A DNA stretch of 64,000 bases from Reyranella massiliensis 521 (GCF_000312425.1 NZ_HE997181.1:3136729-3200728); one strand, 5' to 3'. Shown: positions 1 through 8,841, counted from the first letter of the stretch. The notes: generated from the sequence alone by a model not told the origin. Program-made: numbers and translations.

Positions 1-705
1 TGGATGCTCTCCAAGCTGACGGGCGACAAGGCGGCGGTCCGCCTGCGCTGGCCCGTGGACGGGTTCAAGTGGCGCGCCTTCCGCGACATCCTGAAGGTCG
101 GCCTCATCGCCTGTCTGGTAGTGATCCTGACCAACGGCACCGTGCTGGTCGTCACCGGCCTGATCGGTCGCGAGGGCGATGCCGCCATCGCGGGCTACGG
201 CATCGGCAGCCGCCTGGAATACATGCTGATCCCCATCAGCTTCGGCATCGGGGCGACGCTCACCGCGCTGGTCGGCACCAACATCGGCGCAAGGCAGCAT
301 GCCCGCGCCCAGCGGCTGGCCTGGACAGGCGCCTTCATGGCGGGCGGCATGGCCGCCACCATCGGCATCGTCGTGGCGATCTGGCCCGACCTGTGGCTCG
401 GCCTGTTCACTGCCGATCCCGGCGCACTAGCCTCAGGCCGCCACTACCTTACCATCGTCGGCCCGGCCTATGGCTTCTTCGGTGTCGCGATGGCGCTCTA
501 CTTTGCCTCGCAGGGTACCGGCGAAATGTACTGGCCGGTCGGTGCCAACATCACCCGCATCACCATCGCCGGCGGCGGCAGTCTGCTGGCGCTGGACACT
601 TTCAGCTGGGGCGTGTCCGGCCTTTATGCTTGTGTTGCCTTGGGCATCGTCGCCTTCTCGGCGGTGCTGGCCTTCTCGACGACGCGCCGGGCGTGGACAG
701 GCTGA
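1..705 (+). CDS. MATE family multidrug/Na+ antiporter, C-terminal part (cut by window edge)
   Basis: The reading frame is open at the left edge, so the start lies outside the window and only about 234 C-terminal residues (roughly half of a 450-residue MATE protein) are visible. The segment contains about six hydrophobic helices and a pattern typical of the second MATE repeat: a loop with GYGIGSRLEYM, then ISFGIGATLTALVGTNIGAR, the conserved helix 7-8 region. Members of the family export cationic drugs or metabolites through the inner membrane using a Na+ or H+ gradient. It precedes cobF by 51 bases on the same strand. The substrate cannot be told from the sequence. Confidence 0.85.
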   Translation, partial: WMLSKLTGDKAAVRLRWPVDGFKWRAFRDILKVGLIACLVVILTNGTVLVVTGLIGREGDAAIAGYGIGSRLEYMLIPISFGIGATLTALVGTNIGARQHARAQRLAWTGAFMAGGMAATIGIVVAIWPDLWLGLFTADPGALASGRHYLTIVGPAYGFFGVAMALYFASQGTGEMYWPVGANITRITIAGGGSLLALDTFSWGVSGLYACVALGIVAFSAVLAFSTTRRAWTG

Positions 706-756
706 CAGGCGCCGCCTGGTCCGCGTACATATTGTGCCGCAGAAGCGAGGCGGACC

Positions 757-1527
757 GTGAAAAGGATACTCGTCATCGGCATCGGTGCCGGCGACCCCGA
801 CTACATCACCGTGCAGGGCATCGCGGCGCTGAACCGCGTCGACGTCTTCTTCCTTCTCGACAAGGGCCGCACCAAGGGGAAACTGCGGGATGTGCGCGAG
901 GAGATCTGCCGCCGTCACATCGCGCCCGGCCGCGTCCACCGCTTCGTCGAGGCGCCGAGCCCGCCACGCGATCCCCGGCCTGCCGACTACCGCGCCTGCG
1001 TCGACGAATTGAACACTGCCAAACAAGCGGTCTTCGAACGCATGATCGCTGACGAGATGAAGGAGGGCGAGACTGCCGGCCTCCTCGTCTGGGGCGATCC
1101 GATGCTCTACGACAGCACCATCCGCAACATCGAGGCGCTGGTGGCGACAGGCCGCCACGAAATCGACTACGAGGTCTTTCCCGGCATTACGGCGGTCCAG
1201 GCGCTGGCGGCACGGCACAGGATTCCGCTCAATCGCATTGCCGACCCGGTGCTGTTGACCACCGGACGCAAACTGGCCGCAGGTTTTCCCGAAGGCATCG
1301 ACAGCGCCGTCGTCCTGCTCGACGGCGAGGACACCTTTGGACGCTTCGCCGACTCCGCGATCCATGGCGAGATGGAGATCTACTGGGGGGCCTATCTCGG
1401 GACGCCCGACGAAATCCTGATTTCAGGGCGACTGAAGGACGTGGCCGCCGACATCCACCGCAGCCGCCGCGAAGCCCGGCAGAAGCACGGCTGGATCATG
1501 GATACGTATCTGATCCGCAAGGCATAG
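757..1527 (+). CDS. cobF: Precorrin-6A synthase (deacetylating)
   Basis: A 256-residue SAM-dependent methyltransferase of the aerobic cobalamin pathway. The family enzyme methylates C-1 of precorrin-5 with loss of the acetyl group, giving precorrin-6A. The tetrapyrrole methylase signature GAGDPDYITVQ lies at residues 10-20, and a central FPGITAVQALAARHRIP segment is characteristic of the family. Length matches CobF. It is alone here: no other cob genes are visible, so the rest of the pathway must be elsewhere. Presence of CobF implies oxygen-dependent B12 synthesis. It may be co-transcribed with the upstream MATE gene. Confidence 0.93.
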   Translation: MKRILVIGIGAGDPDYITVQGIAALNRVDVFFLLDKGRTKGKLRDVREEICRRHIAPGRVHRFVEAPSPPRDPRPADYRACVDELNTAKQAVFERMIADEMKEGETAGLLVWGDPMLYDSTIRNIEALVATGRHEIDYEVFPGITAVQALAARHRIPLNRIADPVLLTTGRKLAAGFPEGIDSAVVLLDGEDTFGRFADSAIHGEMEIYWGAYLGTPDEILISGRLKDVAADIHRSRREARQKHGWIMDTYLIRKA

Positions 1528-1592
1528 AAACCGAAGCGGAACAACAGAGGGCTGCACTCCTGCGGATGCCTTGGCTGCTTCTTTGTCTCGGT

Positions 1593-1606
1593 TTGATCTG
1601 GATCAT
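1593..1606 (+). promoter_or_regulatory. FNR/FixK-like box upstream of PPK2
   Basis: TTGATCTGGATCAT matches the CRP/FNR-family half-site pair TTGAT-N4-ATCAA at nine of ten defined positions. It lies 77 bases upstream of the PPK2 start. A possible -10 (TATAGT, 1634-1639) follows, placing the box centre about 46 bases before the inferred start point, a little further than the classical -41.5. Prediction only. Confidence 0.45.
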
Positions 1607-1608
1607 TT

Positions 1609-1641
1609 GAAGGCCGGAAGCGCGGCCTTCAACTATAGTTG
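1609..1641 (+). other. Hairpin followed by a 12-bp palindrome in the PPK2 leader
   Basis: A perfect 7-bp stem (gaaggcc at 1609-1615 with ggccttc at 1624-1630, 8-base loop) is followed directly by the perfect palindrome CAACTATAGTTG (1630-1641), which contains the candidate -10 TATAGT. The hairpin may terminate cobF transcription; the palindrome could be an operator. The rest of the 155-base gap shows nothing else. Confidence 0.35.
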
Positions 1642-1682
1642 TTGTTTGGCACCGCTCCGAAGTCTGCCTCAGGGTTGCAAAC

Positions 1683-2807
1683 ATGAAAAAGAAAGACCGC
1701 ACGCACGCAAACGGTCAGCGCCTCGTGAAACACGGAGATGTTGCGTCGTTGCAGTCGTCTCGTTCCATCGAGGAATCGGTCGAGCACGATGCTGTGCAGG
1801 CGGCGGAGTTTTCGAAGGAGATCGCCGTCCGCGACATCCTCGGTCTCATGGTGCCGGACAAGAATCACGAGCTGGCCGACGCTCTTCAGGCGATCATGGC
1901 CGGAGCATCGCCTGACGACGCCATCGCCCTGAAGCGAGCCCTGCAGAGTTCCGAGGCTGAGAAGACCGTCGCGAGCCTCCATCCGGACGAGGAGCTGTCG
2001 GACGACTGGCGACAGGGCGGATATCCCTACCGCAACCTCATGCTCCGCAGGAACTACGAGAAGGCCAAGTATGGGCTGCAGGTGGAACTGCTGAAGCTCC
2101 AAAGCTGGGTCAAGGAGCACAAGCAGAAGATCGTCATTCTCTTCGAGGGTCGCGATGCCGCCGGCAAAGGGGGCACGATCAAGCGGTTCATGGAACATCT
2201 CAATCCTCGCGGCGCGCGGGTCGTTGCCCTCGAGAAGCCCACCGAATCGGAGCGCGGCCAATGGTATTTCCAGCGATACGTCCAGCAACTGCCGACGGCA
2301 GGTGAAATCGTTCTCTTCGATCGCTCCTGGTACAACCGGGCGGGCGTCGAACGGGTGATGGGGTTCTGTACCGACGAGGAATACAAGGAATTCATGCGTC
2401 AGGCGCCGGAATTCGAGCGCAACCTGACGCGCAGCGGGCTCCATCTGATCAAGTTCTGGTTCTCGGTGAGCCGCGAGGAGCAGAGAAGGCGCTTCAAGGA
2501 AAGACAGGTTCACCCTCTCAAGCACTGGAAGCTGTCGCCCATCGACCTGGCCTCGCTGGACAAATGGGAGGACTACACCCAGGCGAAGGAGTCGATGTTC
2601 CAGCATACCGACACGGCCGATGCGCCCTGGACGGTCATCAAATCCGACTGCAAGAAGCGCGCGCGACTGAACGCCATGCGCTATCTGCTGCACCGACTGC
2701 CCTACGAAGGGAAGGATCCCAAGAAGATCGGCGCCCTCGATCCGCTGCTGGTCGGGCGGGCGCACGTTGTCTACGAACGCGGCGAGAACGTGACGCCGGT
2801 TCTCTGA
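1683..2807 (+). CDS. ppk2: PPK2-family polyphosphate kinase
   Basis: A 374-residue protein with an approximately 110-residue N-terminal extension and a PPK2 kinase domain from about residue 115. The Walker A loop GRDAAGKGG is at 156-164 and the Walker B/lid segment LFDRSWYNRAG at 211-221; downstream HPLKHWKLSPID and SDCKKRARLN motifs also fit. PPK2 enzymes transfer phosphate between polyphosphate and nucleoside di- or monophosphates, usually working toward GTP/ATP regeneration from polyP. Length and extension resemble class I, though the class cannot be assigned with certainty. It appears to be a single-gene transcription unit with its own regulated promoter. Confidence 0.94.
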   Translation: MKKKDRTHANGQRLVKHGDVASLQSSRSIEESVEHDAVQAAEFSKEIAVRDILGLMVPDKNHELADALQAIMAGASPDDAIALKRALQSSEAEKTVASLHPDEELSDDWRQGGYPYRNLMLRRNYEKAKYGLQVELLKLQSWVKEHKQKIVILFEGRDAAGKGGTIKRFMEHLNPRGARVVALEKPTESERGQWYFQRYVQQLPTAGEIVLFDRSWYNRAGVERVMGFCTDEEYKEFMRQAPEFERNLTRSGLHLIKFWFSVSREEQRRRFKERQVHPLKHWKLSPIDLASLDKWEDYTQAKESMFQHTDTADAPWTVIKSDCKKRARLNAMRYLLHRLPYEGKDPKKIGALDPLLVGRAHVVYERGENVTPVL

Positions 2808-2879
2808 GGCAACGCGGCAACGGGAGTACGATTACGGCCCGGGCGCCGCCGCGCCTGTCTGCAACGAGAGCGGCGAGGA

Positions 2880-3677
2880 CTACCTCTTCTTTCTTGCCGC
2901 CTGATGGTCGAGGAAGCGCTGCAGCAGTTCGCGGGGTTCGGCAACCTCGTGGGTCTCGGCGAAGATGTCGATGCCACGCTGCACAGCCTGCTCCATCGGC
3001 AGGGTCTCCCAGGCCCGAATGAGCTTCTTTTGCAGCCGCATGCCGCGCACGCTGTTCATCACCATGGATGCAAGCCACTCGTCGACGGCCGCGTCCAAGG
3101 CCTCCGGCGCGACCACGCGCTCGACAAGCCCCCATTGCACCGCCTGCTCGGCCGGGATCATGTCTCCGAGCAGCAGCAGCTGACGCGTGCGGCCCCAGCC
3201 GATGAGGCCGGGAAACAGGGCGGCTTCGACGACGGACGGCATGCCGAACCGCACCTCGGGCATGCCGAGCTTCGCACCGGCGACGGCGACGCGCATGTCG
3301 CAGGCCGCCATGAGTTCCAGCCCGGCCCCGAGCGTGAAGCCATTTACGCGGCCGATCACCGGCACGGGGCAATCGCGCAGGCAGCGGCAGGCTTCGTGCA
3401 CGCCGGTGATGAAAGCCCGGGCCGCGCCCGGTTCGTGCAGTTGCGACAGCTCCTGAATATCCGCGCCACCGATGAAGGACTTCTCGCCCCAGCCGGTGAC
3501 GACCATGCCACGCAATTCCGGGTCCTTGCCCAGACGTTCCACCGCCTCCACGAACTCGCGGATGACGACCGAATTCAGCGCATTGAGCTTCGCGCGGTTG
3601 TCGATGGTGACATGCACGATCCCGGGAAATTCGGGCCGCGCATCATGGCGTACATGGATATGGGTGCCGGTGGACAT
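2880..3677 (-). CDS. Enoyl-CoA hydratase/isomerase family protein
   Basis: A 265-residue crotonase-fold protein. The N-terminal LNALNSVVIREF segment, the oxyanion-hole region SFIGGADIQELS (about residues 87-98) and GFTLGAGLELMAACDMRVA (about 132-150) are diagnostic. Family members add water to, isomerise or hydrolyse acyl-CoA thioesters. The gene lies directly downstream of the LysR regulator on the same strand, and the 94-base gap carries an inverted repeat matching a second one at the LysR promoter. It is therefore probably part of the LysR regulon. The exact substrate is unknown. Confidence 0.9.
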   Translation of the reverse strand: MSTGTHIHVRHDARPEFPGIVHVTIDNRAKLNALNSVVIREFVEAVERLGKDPELRGMVVTGWGEKSFIGGADIQELSQLHEPGAARAFITGVHEACRCLRDCPVPVIGRVNGFTLGAGLELMAACDMRVAVAGAKLGMPEVRFGMPSVVEAALFPGLIGWGRTRQLLLLGDMIPAEQAVQWGLVERVVAPEALDAAVDEWLASMVMNSVRGMRLQKKLIRAWETLPMEQAVQRGIDIFAETHEVAEPRELLQRFLDHQAARKKR

Positions 3678-3757
3678 TGCTGAGGTTCGCTCCAGGAAAT
3701 TCGCCGGCGAACCAATCAGCTTCGGCAGAGACGATCCAAGACTAATAAATGCTGGCG

Positions 3758-3778
3758 GCCATAGCTCCGACCTATGGC
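3758..3778. promoter_or_regulatory. Putative LysR operator upstream of the enoyl-CoA hydratase
   Basis: Perfect 7-bp inverted repeat GCCATAG-N7-CTATGGC, containing the T-N11-A geometry of LysR-type sites. It sits 80 bases before the hydratase start and overlaps the lysR stop codon. The same core, CCATAG-N7-ATATGG, recurs at 4721-4739 next to the lysR start. Confidence 0.55.
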
Positions 3779-4716
3779 GACGCCAGACGAGCTTTCCAGA
3801 TGCCCGTTTCCACCAGCCGTGCCGTGACCTCCAGGATGATCTTCTCGACCGCGCGCACGGCGCGGGTCTGCGGAAGCTCGGCGTGGCCGCACAGGAAGAC
3901 CGAGCGCTGCAAGGAAGGCGACGCGACGCGAGCGCCGGACAGACGCCCTGCAGTCAGGTCCTCGCGCACCGAATTGTAGGAAAGCACCGCGTGGCCCGCC
4001 GCCGCCGCGACCAGCTCCTTGATCTGCGGGATGGCATCCACCTCGACCGCGACGCTGAGCTCGGTGCGTGCCCGGCGGGCATAGTCGTTCAGCAATTCGC
4101 GCAGGCTGTGGGGCCGTCCGGGAATGACGAGTGGAAGGGAGCCAAGCCGAGCGAAACGCAGCGGCTTCGGCGCCAGCCCGCCATGGCCTCGCTCGAAGGC
4201 GCCTTGCGGGCCGATGACGACGAGATCCTCCTCGACGAGGCGACGCGCCTTCAGGCCGACCGTATCGGCTTCGCGAAAGACGAAACCCAGGTCGATCCGG
4301 CCGGTGCGCAGCAACTCGGCCATGTACCCTGTATTGCTCTCGCGCACGCTGAGGGAGACGCGCGGCAGCACGCGCAGCACCTCCTCCACCACGGGCCGCG
4401 TCAGCACCATCGCGACCGATTGAGGGAAGCTCACCGTGACATCGCCGATGATGACCGCGGCATCGCCGAGCAGATCCTCGCGCGCCAGCGCCGCCGATCG
4501 CAGAATGTGGCGCGCGTGGCCGAGCAGCTTCGCGCCCGACTCCGTCACAGCAACACCGCGCGGCATGCGGTGCAGCAGAGGAGACCCGAGTTCGCTCTCG
4601 AGATTGCGGATCTGCGCACTAAGCGCCGGCTGGGCGATACGCAGCCGTTCTGCGGCGCGGGATATCGAGCCTTCTTCGGCGATGGCAACGAAGTAACGGA
4701 GGATACGGAAGTCCAT
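3772..4716 (-). CDS. LysR family transcriptional regulator
   Basis: A 314-residue LTTR. The N-terminal winged HTH covers residues 1-60 (MDFRILRYFVAIAEEGSIS, then RAAERLRIAQPALSAQI); the rest is the periplasmic-binding-like effector domain. I start at the MDFRIL methionine, not 11 codons earlier, because LTTRs typically begin there and because the longer version would run through the inverted repeat at 4721-4739. It is divergent from the Bug-type binding protein gene and upstream of the enoyl-CoA hydratase, both plausible targets. The effector is unknown; with these neighbours a carboxylic acid or acyl-CoA is likely. Confidence 0.92.
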   Translation of the reverse strand: MDFRILRYFVAIAEEGSISRAAERLRIAQPALSAQIRNLESELGSPLLHRMPRGVAVTESGAKLLGHARHILRSAALAREDLLGDAAVIIGDVTVSFPQSVAMVLTRPVVEEVLRVLPRVSLSVRESNTGYMAELLRTGRIDLGFVFREADTVGLKARRLVEEDLVVIGPQGAFERGHGGLAPKPLRFARLGSLPLVIPGRPHSLRELLNDYARRARTELSVAVEVDAIPQIKELVAAAAGHAVLSYNSVREDLTAGRLSGARVASPSLQRSVFLCGHAELPQTRAVRAVEKIILEVTARLVETGIWKARLASP

Positions 4717-4720
4717 CGAC

Positions 4721-4740
4721 CCATAGTACAGACATATGGC
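4721..4740. promoter_or_regulatory. Putative LysR operator in the lysR/Bug divergent promoter
   Basis: CCATAG-N7-ATATGG, one mismatch from perfect symmetry and nearly the same as the site at 3758-3778. It abuts the lysR start, suitable for autoregulation. A small palindrome CCTATAGG (4764-4771) follows toward the divergent Bug gene. Confidence 0.55.
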
Positions 4741-4811
4741 AGCGATCACTAATTGAGCTTTGTCCTATAGGTAAGTACAGCGCAGCTTGGGAGCGTTGAG
4801 GGAGGAACAAG

Positions 4812-5789
4812 ATGCGCATCACGAGGCGCGGCCTGTTGGCTGCGGGATTGGCCACACCTGCCATTTGGTCCGCGGCGGCCCAGGACTGGCCTGCCGGTCG
4901 CACCCTGCGCGTGATCGTCGGCTATCCGGCCGGCGGCCCGACCGACCTCGTGGCGCGGCTCGTTGCGGAAGGACTGCGCGAGGCAATCGGCGCCTCGGTG
5001 ATCGTCGAGAATCGTGGTGGTGCGCGCGGCAGCATCGGAGCAGCTGTCGCAGCGAGAGCCGAACCGGATGGCACGACCCTCTGGCTCGGGCCCGTCCAGA
5101 CGCAGGTCCTCAACCCCCTGCTGATGCGCAACATCAGCTACGATCCGTTGAAGGACTTCGTGGGCGTCGGTACGGTGGCGGCGCTGCCGAACGTGCTGGT
5201 CGTGAATCCGAGCACCCTGAACGTCAGCTCCGTGCAGGAACTGATTGCGCGCGGCAAGCGTGAACCCAATGCCCTCACCTACGGCACCTACGGTCCGGGA
5301 AGCTCGCCCCACATGTTCGCCGTGGTGCTGCAGAAGGTCGGCGGCTTCGAGGCATTGCAGGTGCCCTACCAGGGCAGCGCGCCCGCTTCCAACGCCTTGC
5401 TGTCCGGAGAGATCAGTTTTCTTTTCGACAACATCACCACCGCAGCGGCGCAGGCTCAGGGCGGCAAGGTGCGCGCCTTGGCGGTCACCTCGCGGACGCG
5501 CTCACCCGCCTTGCCCGACGTCCCGACTATGGCGGAAGCAGGCCTGCCGGGCTTCGATCTGAATTTCTGGTTCGCCCTCTACGCTCCGGCCCGCGTGCCT
5601 CAGCCGATCCTGGCCCGGCTGCGCACCGCGCTGGATCGCGTGATGGCCTCGCCGGAATTCGTCCGCCAACTTGCAGCGCGCGGCGCCGAGCCCTTCGCCG
5701 TCCCTGCCGCCGATCTGCAGGGCTTCTTCGAAGCCGAGGCACGCAACTGGGCGGCCCTGGTCCGCGAGGCCGGACTGCAGCCCGAATAG
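4812..5789 (+). CDS. Bug/TctC-type tripartite tricarboxylate transporter substrate-binding protein
   Basis: A 325-residue periplasmic binding protein with an RR-containing N-terminus (ITRRGLL) and a short hydrophobic stretch ending near AAAQD, a likely Sec or Tat signal. The mature start TLRVIVGYPAGGPTDLVAR is the hallmark of Bug proteins, followed by VIVENRGGARGSIGAAV and the VPYQGSAPASNALLSGEI ligand loop. Bug proteins bind carboxylates and related small molecules for TTT transporters or for sensing. No TctA/TctB membrane genes are nearby, the usual situation for orphan Bug genes. A GGGAGGAAC ribosome site precedes the start. Probably regulated by the divergent LysR. Confidence 0.93.
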   Translation: MRITRRGLLAAGLATPAIWSAAAQDWPAGRTLRVIVGYPAGGPTDLVARLVAEGLREAIGASVIVENRGGARGSIGAAVAARAEPDGTTLWLGPVQTQVLNPLLMRNISYDPLKDFVGVGTVAALPNVLVVNPSTLNVSSVQELIARGKREPNALTYGTYGPGSSPHMFAVVLQKVGGFEALQVPYQGSAPASNALLSGEISFLFDNITTAAAQAQGGKVRALAVTSRTRSPALPDVPTMAEAGLPGFDLNFWFALYAPARVPQPILARLRTALDRVMASPEFVRQLAARGAEPFAVPAADLQGFFEAEARNWAALVREAGLQPE

Positions 5790-5799
5790 CGTCGCCGCT

Positions 5800-7560
5800 T
5801 CAGCCGAACGCCTTCTTGCCCGCAACCCAGGTCTCGCTGACCTTGATGTCCGCGATCTTGTCCGGCTCGACTTTGTAGGGATCGCTTTCGAGGATCGTCA
5901 GGTCGGCCTCCTTGCCGCGCTCCAGCGAACCGAGCCGATCGCGCATGCCGATCTGGCCGGCGGCATGCACCGTTACCGCCTTGAGAGCATCAGTCAGCGA
6001 CACTGCCTGATTCTTGCCGATCACCGAATTGTCCAAGGCGCACCGCCGTGTCACGGCAGTCTGCACGAGCTGCAGGACACCGATCTTGGTGACCGGCGAA
6101 TCCGTGTGCAGGGTGAACGGAACGCCCGCCCTGACGCAATCGCCCGCGGCGTCCATGCGGTCCGCTCGCTCTGCTCCGAACAGTATGTCGCGATAGGCTG
6201 CTCCATAGAGATGGACGTGGTTCATGAGGAAGCTCGGCTGAACGCCCAGGGCGCCCATTCGGGCCACCTGGTCCATACGTGCCATGGTGCAGTGTTCGAT
6301 CCGGTTGATCCCGGTCGCAGGATTGGCACCGTAAGCGGCCTCGATGGCGTCCAGGGCGGCGTCTATCGCGGCGTCGCCGTTGGCATGGATCGAAACCGGC
6401 CAGCCAGCTTCCTTCACCTCGGCAACCATCTTCTTCAATTGCGCCGGTTCGTAGTTCAGCTCGCCCTTCGCTCTACCCCCAAGATACGGAACCGTCTGAG
6501 CGGCCGTCTTGGTCTGGTTGGACCCGTCGCCAATGATCTTGATGGCGTAGAAGGACAACAATGAGTTCGGGACCTGCGTCGCCCGCGCGCCGCGGCCAAA
6601 GTCCTTATAAGGATCACCGGCGCTCATCGAGGCGAACATGAGGCTGATGCTCATTCGGCAGGGAGATTGCGCGGCGATGCGCTCGTAGCCCTGGAGTTGG
6701 TCGCCCGTCACCGTCACGCCTGCTTCGTGAACCGCCGTAATGCCCGCCGCCGAATTGCGCTTCAGCCAATCGGCCGTGGCCTTGCCGACGAACTGCGGCG
6801 TAAGCTTGGGAAGGCCGACGAGCATTCTCCGAAGGGCCGCCTCCTCGTCGACCAGACCGTTCAGCTTGCCGTTGGCATCGCGGCGGAACCGCCCGCCACC
6901 GGGCAGCTCCTGTATGTCGTCCGGGATCTTCGCCGCCTTGAGCGCGGCGCTGTTCACCGCGGCGGTATGCATGTTGTTGTAGTAGATCATGATCGGATGA
7001 GTGGCCGACAAGGCGTCGAGCTCCCCGATCGACAGTTCGCCGCCCTGGAGCAGGTTATCGAAGCCGAAGAAGTACAGCCAGTCGTTGGCCGGCGTCTTGG
7101 CGGCCTTGGCGCGCACCGCATCGAACACCGCCTGACGCGTCTTGTAGGTCGGATAGCCGACATCCTCGAACAACGCGGTGATGACCGCGCCGACACCCGT
7201 ATGCTGATGAGGGTCGATCAACCCCGGCAGCAACGTGCGGCCGGCAAGGTCGACGACCCGGGTCGACGTCGTCCTGAGTTTCATCACCTCGGCGTCAGTC
7301 CCCACCGCCACGATCCTGCCGTCGTCGACAGCCACCGCCTCGGCATAGCGATCGGCGCCCGACATCGGGATGATCGTGCCCTTCCGGAAGATCAGATCGA
7401 CTCCGCCTGCCTGGGCTCGGGTTGGCGGCGCAGCTCCGAGCGCCGCCATCCCCGCTCCCGCAGCCAACGCCGATCCAACCATGAAGCCGCGCCGGCTCTT
7501 GCCTGGATAGAAACTGGAGAGATTTGCAAACAGCTCGCCGACACAGCTACGGCACATCAC
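5800..7560 (-). CDS. Tat-exported amidohydrolase (YtcJ-like)
   Basis: A 586-residue metal-dependent hydrolase. A twin-arginine motif KSRRGFM at residues 21-27 is followed by an Ala/Gly-rich segment ending near TRAQA (about 51), indicating export of a folded, metal-loaded enzyme. The metal-binding HxH is in GLIDPHQHTG; VSIHANGDAAID and TLHTDSPV supply further active-site residues of the amidohydrolase_3 group. Such proteins hydrolyse amide or related bonds of mostly unknown substrates. It is convergent with the Bug gene (10-base gap) and divergent from the MDR gene; the 119-base divergent gap shows no clear site. Confidence 0.88.
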   Translation of the reverse strand: MMCRSCVGELFANLSSFYPGKSRRGFMVGSALAAGAGMAALGAAPPTRAQAGGVDLIFRKGTIIPMSGADRYAEAVAVDDGRIVAVGTDAEVMKLRTTSTRVVDLAGRTLLPGLIDPHQHTGVGAVITALFEDVGYPTYKTRQAVFDAVRAKAAKTPANDWLYFFGFDNLLQGGELSIGELDALSATHPIMIYYNNMHTAAVNSAALKAAKIPDDIQELPGGGRFRRDANGKLNGLVDEEAALRRMLVGLPKLTPQFVGKATADWLKRNSAAGITAVHEAGVTVTGDQLQGYERIAAQSPCRMSISLMFASMSAGDPYKDFGRGARATQVPNSLLSFYAIKIIGDGSNQTKTAAQTVPYLGGRAKGELNYEPAQLKKMVAEVKEAGWPVSIHANGDAAIDAALDAIEAAYGANPATGINRIEHCTMARMDQVARMGALGVQPSFLMNHVHLYGAAYRDILFGAERADRMDAAGDCVRAGVPFTLHTDSPVTKIGVLQLVQTAVTRRCALDNSVIGKNQAVSLTDALKAVTVHAAGQIGMRDRLGSLERGKEADLTILESDPYKVEPDKIADIKVSETWVAGKKAFG

Positions 7561-7679
7561 GACCTCGAAGGACTTTCATTGATCACCATACGATAGGGCT
7601 TCCGAGGTCCCGATCCCAGCTCCGATCGGATGTGCTACAGAGCCAATCCATTCCAATGCCAACCGTGGGAGATATCAGT

Positions 7680-8822
7680 ATGGGTGACACCAGCAAGATC
7701 TCGGGGCTGCAGCTTCGATCCCTCATCACCAAAGGCGGCGAGCTGCAATTGTCGCTGGCCAAGGTCGACCTGCCCGAGCCGGGCCCCGACCAGGTTCTGG
7801 TCAAGGTCGAGGCGACGCCGATCAACCCGTCGGACCTCGGCCTGCTCCTGGGTCCTGCGGATCTGACGACCGCCAAGTCGAGCGGCAGCGGCGATGGCGT
7901 TACGGTCACGGCCAAAGTGCCTGCAGCCATCCTGCCCTTCCTGGCGACGCGTCTCGACGAGTCGATGCCCGTCGGAAACGAAGGCGCGGGCACGGTGGTC
8001 AAAGCCGGTTCTTCCGACGCCGCCCAGGCGCTCAAGGGCAAAACCGTGTCGATGATAGGCGGCGCCATGTATGCGCAGTACCGCCTGCTGAAAGCGACGG
8101 ATTGCCAGCCGCTGCCGGCCGGCACGACGGCAGCCGAGGGCGCCTCCTGGTTCGTCAATCCGCTGACGGCACTCGGCATGACCGAGACCATGAAGCGCGA
8201 GGGCCACAAGGCGCTGGTCCACACGGCCGCCGCTTCCAACCTCGGCCAGATGCTGAACAAGATCTGCAACGAGGACGGGATCGGCCTGGTGAACATCGTG
8301 CGCAGCCCGGCGCAGGCCAAGCTGCTGAAGGACATCGGCGCCAAGCACGTCGTCGATTCGAGTTCCGCGAGCTTCAAGGACGACCTCACGCAGGCGCTGG
8401 TCGAGACCGGCGCCACGATCGCCTTCGATGCCATCGGCGGCGGCAAACTTGCCAGCCAGATCCTCACCTGCATGGAGATCGCGATCAACAAGACCGCGAC
8501 GACCTACAACCGCTACGGCTCGAGCGTCCACAAGCAGGTCTATGTCTACGGCAGCCTCGACACCGGCCCGGTCGAGCTGACGCGTAACTACGGCATGGCG
8601 TGGGGTGTCGGGGGCTGGCTGCTGACGCCGTTCCTGCAGAAGATTGGCCGGCCCGACCAGATCCGGCTGCGCGAGCGGGTAGTGAAGAGCCTGAAGACGA
8701 CCTTCGCCAGCCACTACACGCAGACGATCTCGCTGCGGGAAGTCCTCGACCTCAAGAACATCGGCGCCTACGCCAAGCGCGCGACGGGCGAGAAGTTCCT
8801 GATCAATCCGAACAAGGGCTGA
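7680..8822 (+). CDS. Zinc-less MDR-family NAD(P)H-dependent oxidoreductase (quinone-oxidoreductase-like)
   Basis: A 380-residue medium-chain dehydrogenase/reductase. The GroES-like N-terminal domain shows VKVEATPINPSDLGLL and VGNEGAGTVVKAG; the Rossmann half contains ALVHTAAASNLGQMLNKI in place of the usual GGVG loop, and the later IAFDAIGGG motif. Cysteine/histidine zinc ligands of classical alcohol dehydrogenases are absent, which fits the quinone reductase/enoyl reductase branch. I chose the ATG at 7680 (GGGAG about 9 bases upstream) over upstream in-frame starts, whose extra residues look non-coding. Substrate unknown. Confidence 0.85.
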   Translation: MGDTSKISGLQLRSLITKGGELQLSLAKVDLPEPGPDQVLVKVEATPINPSDLGLLLGPADLTTAKSSGSGDGVTVTAKVPAAILPFLATRLDESMPVGNEGAGTVVKAGSSDAAQALKGKTVSMIGGAMYAQYRLLKATDCQPLPAGTTAAEGASWFVNPLTALGMTETMKREGHKALVHTAAASNLGQMLNKICNEDGIGLVNIVRSPAQAKLLKDIGAKHVVDSSSASFKDDLTQALVETGATIAFDAIGGGKLASQILTCMEIAINKTATTYNRYGSSVHKQVYVYGSLDTGPVELTRNYGMAWGVGGWLLTPFLQKIGRPDQIRLRERVVKSLKTTFASHYTQTISLREVLDLKNIGAYAKRATGEKFLINPNKG

Positions 8823-8841
8823 TACCTGCCCCATAAATAGG

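Noticed and set aside
5671-7596. Plus-strand frames of about 300 codons opposite the amidohydrolase
   Set aside because: Antisense shadows with no start context or family signature; the minus-strand protein is plainly coding.
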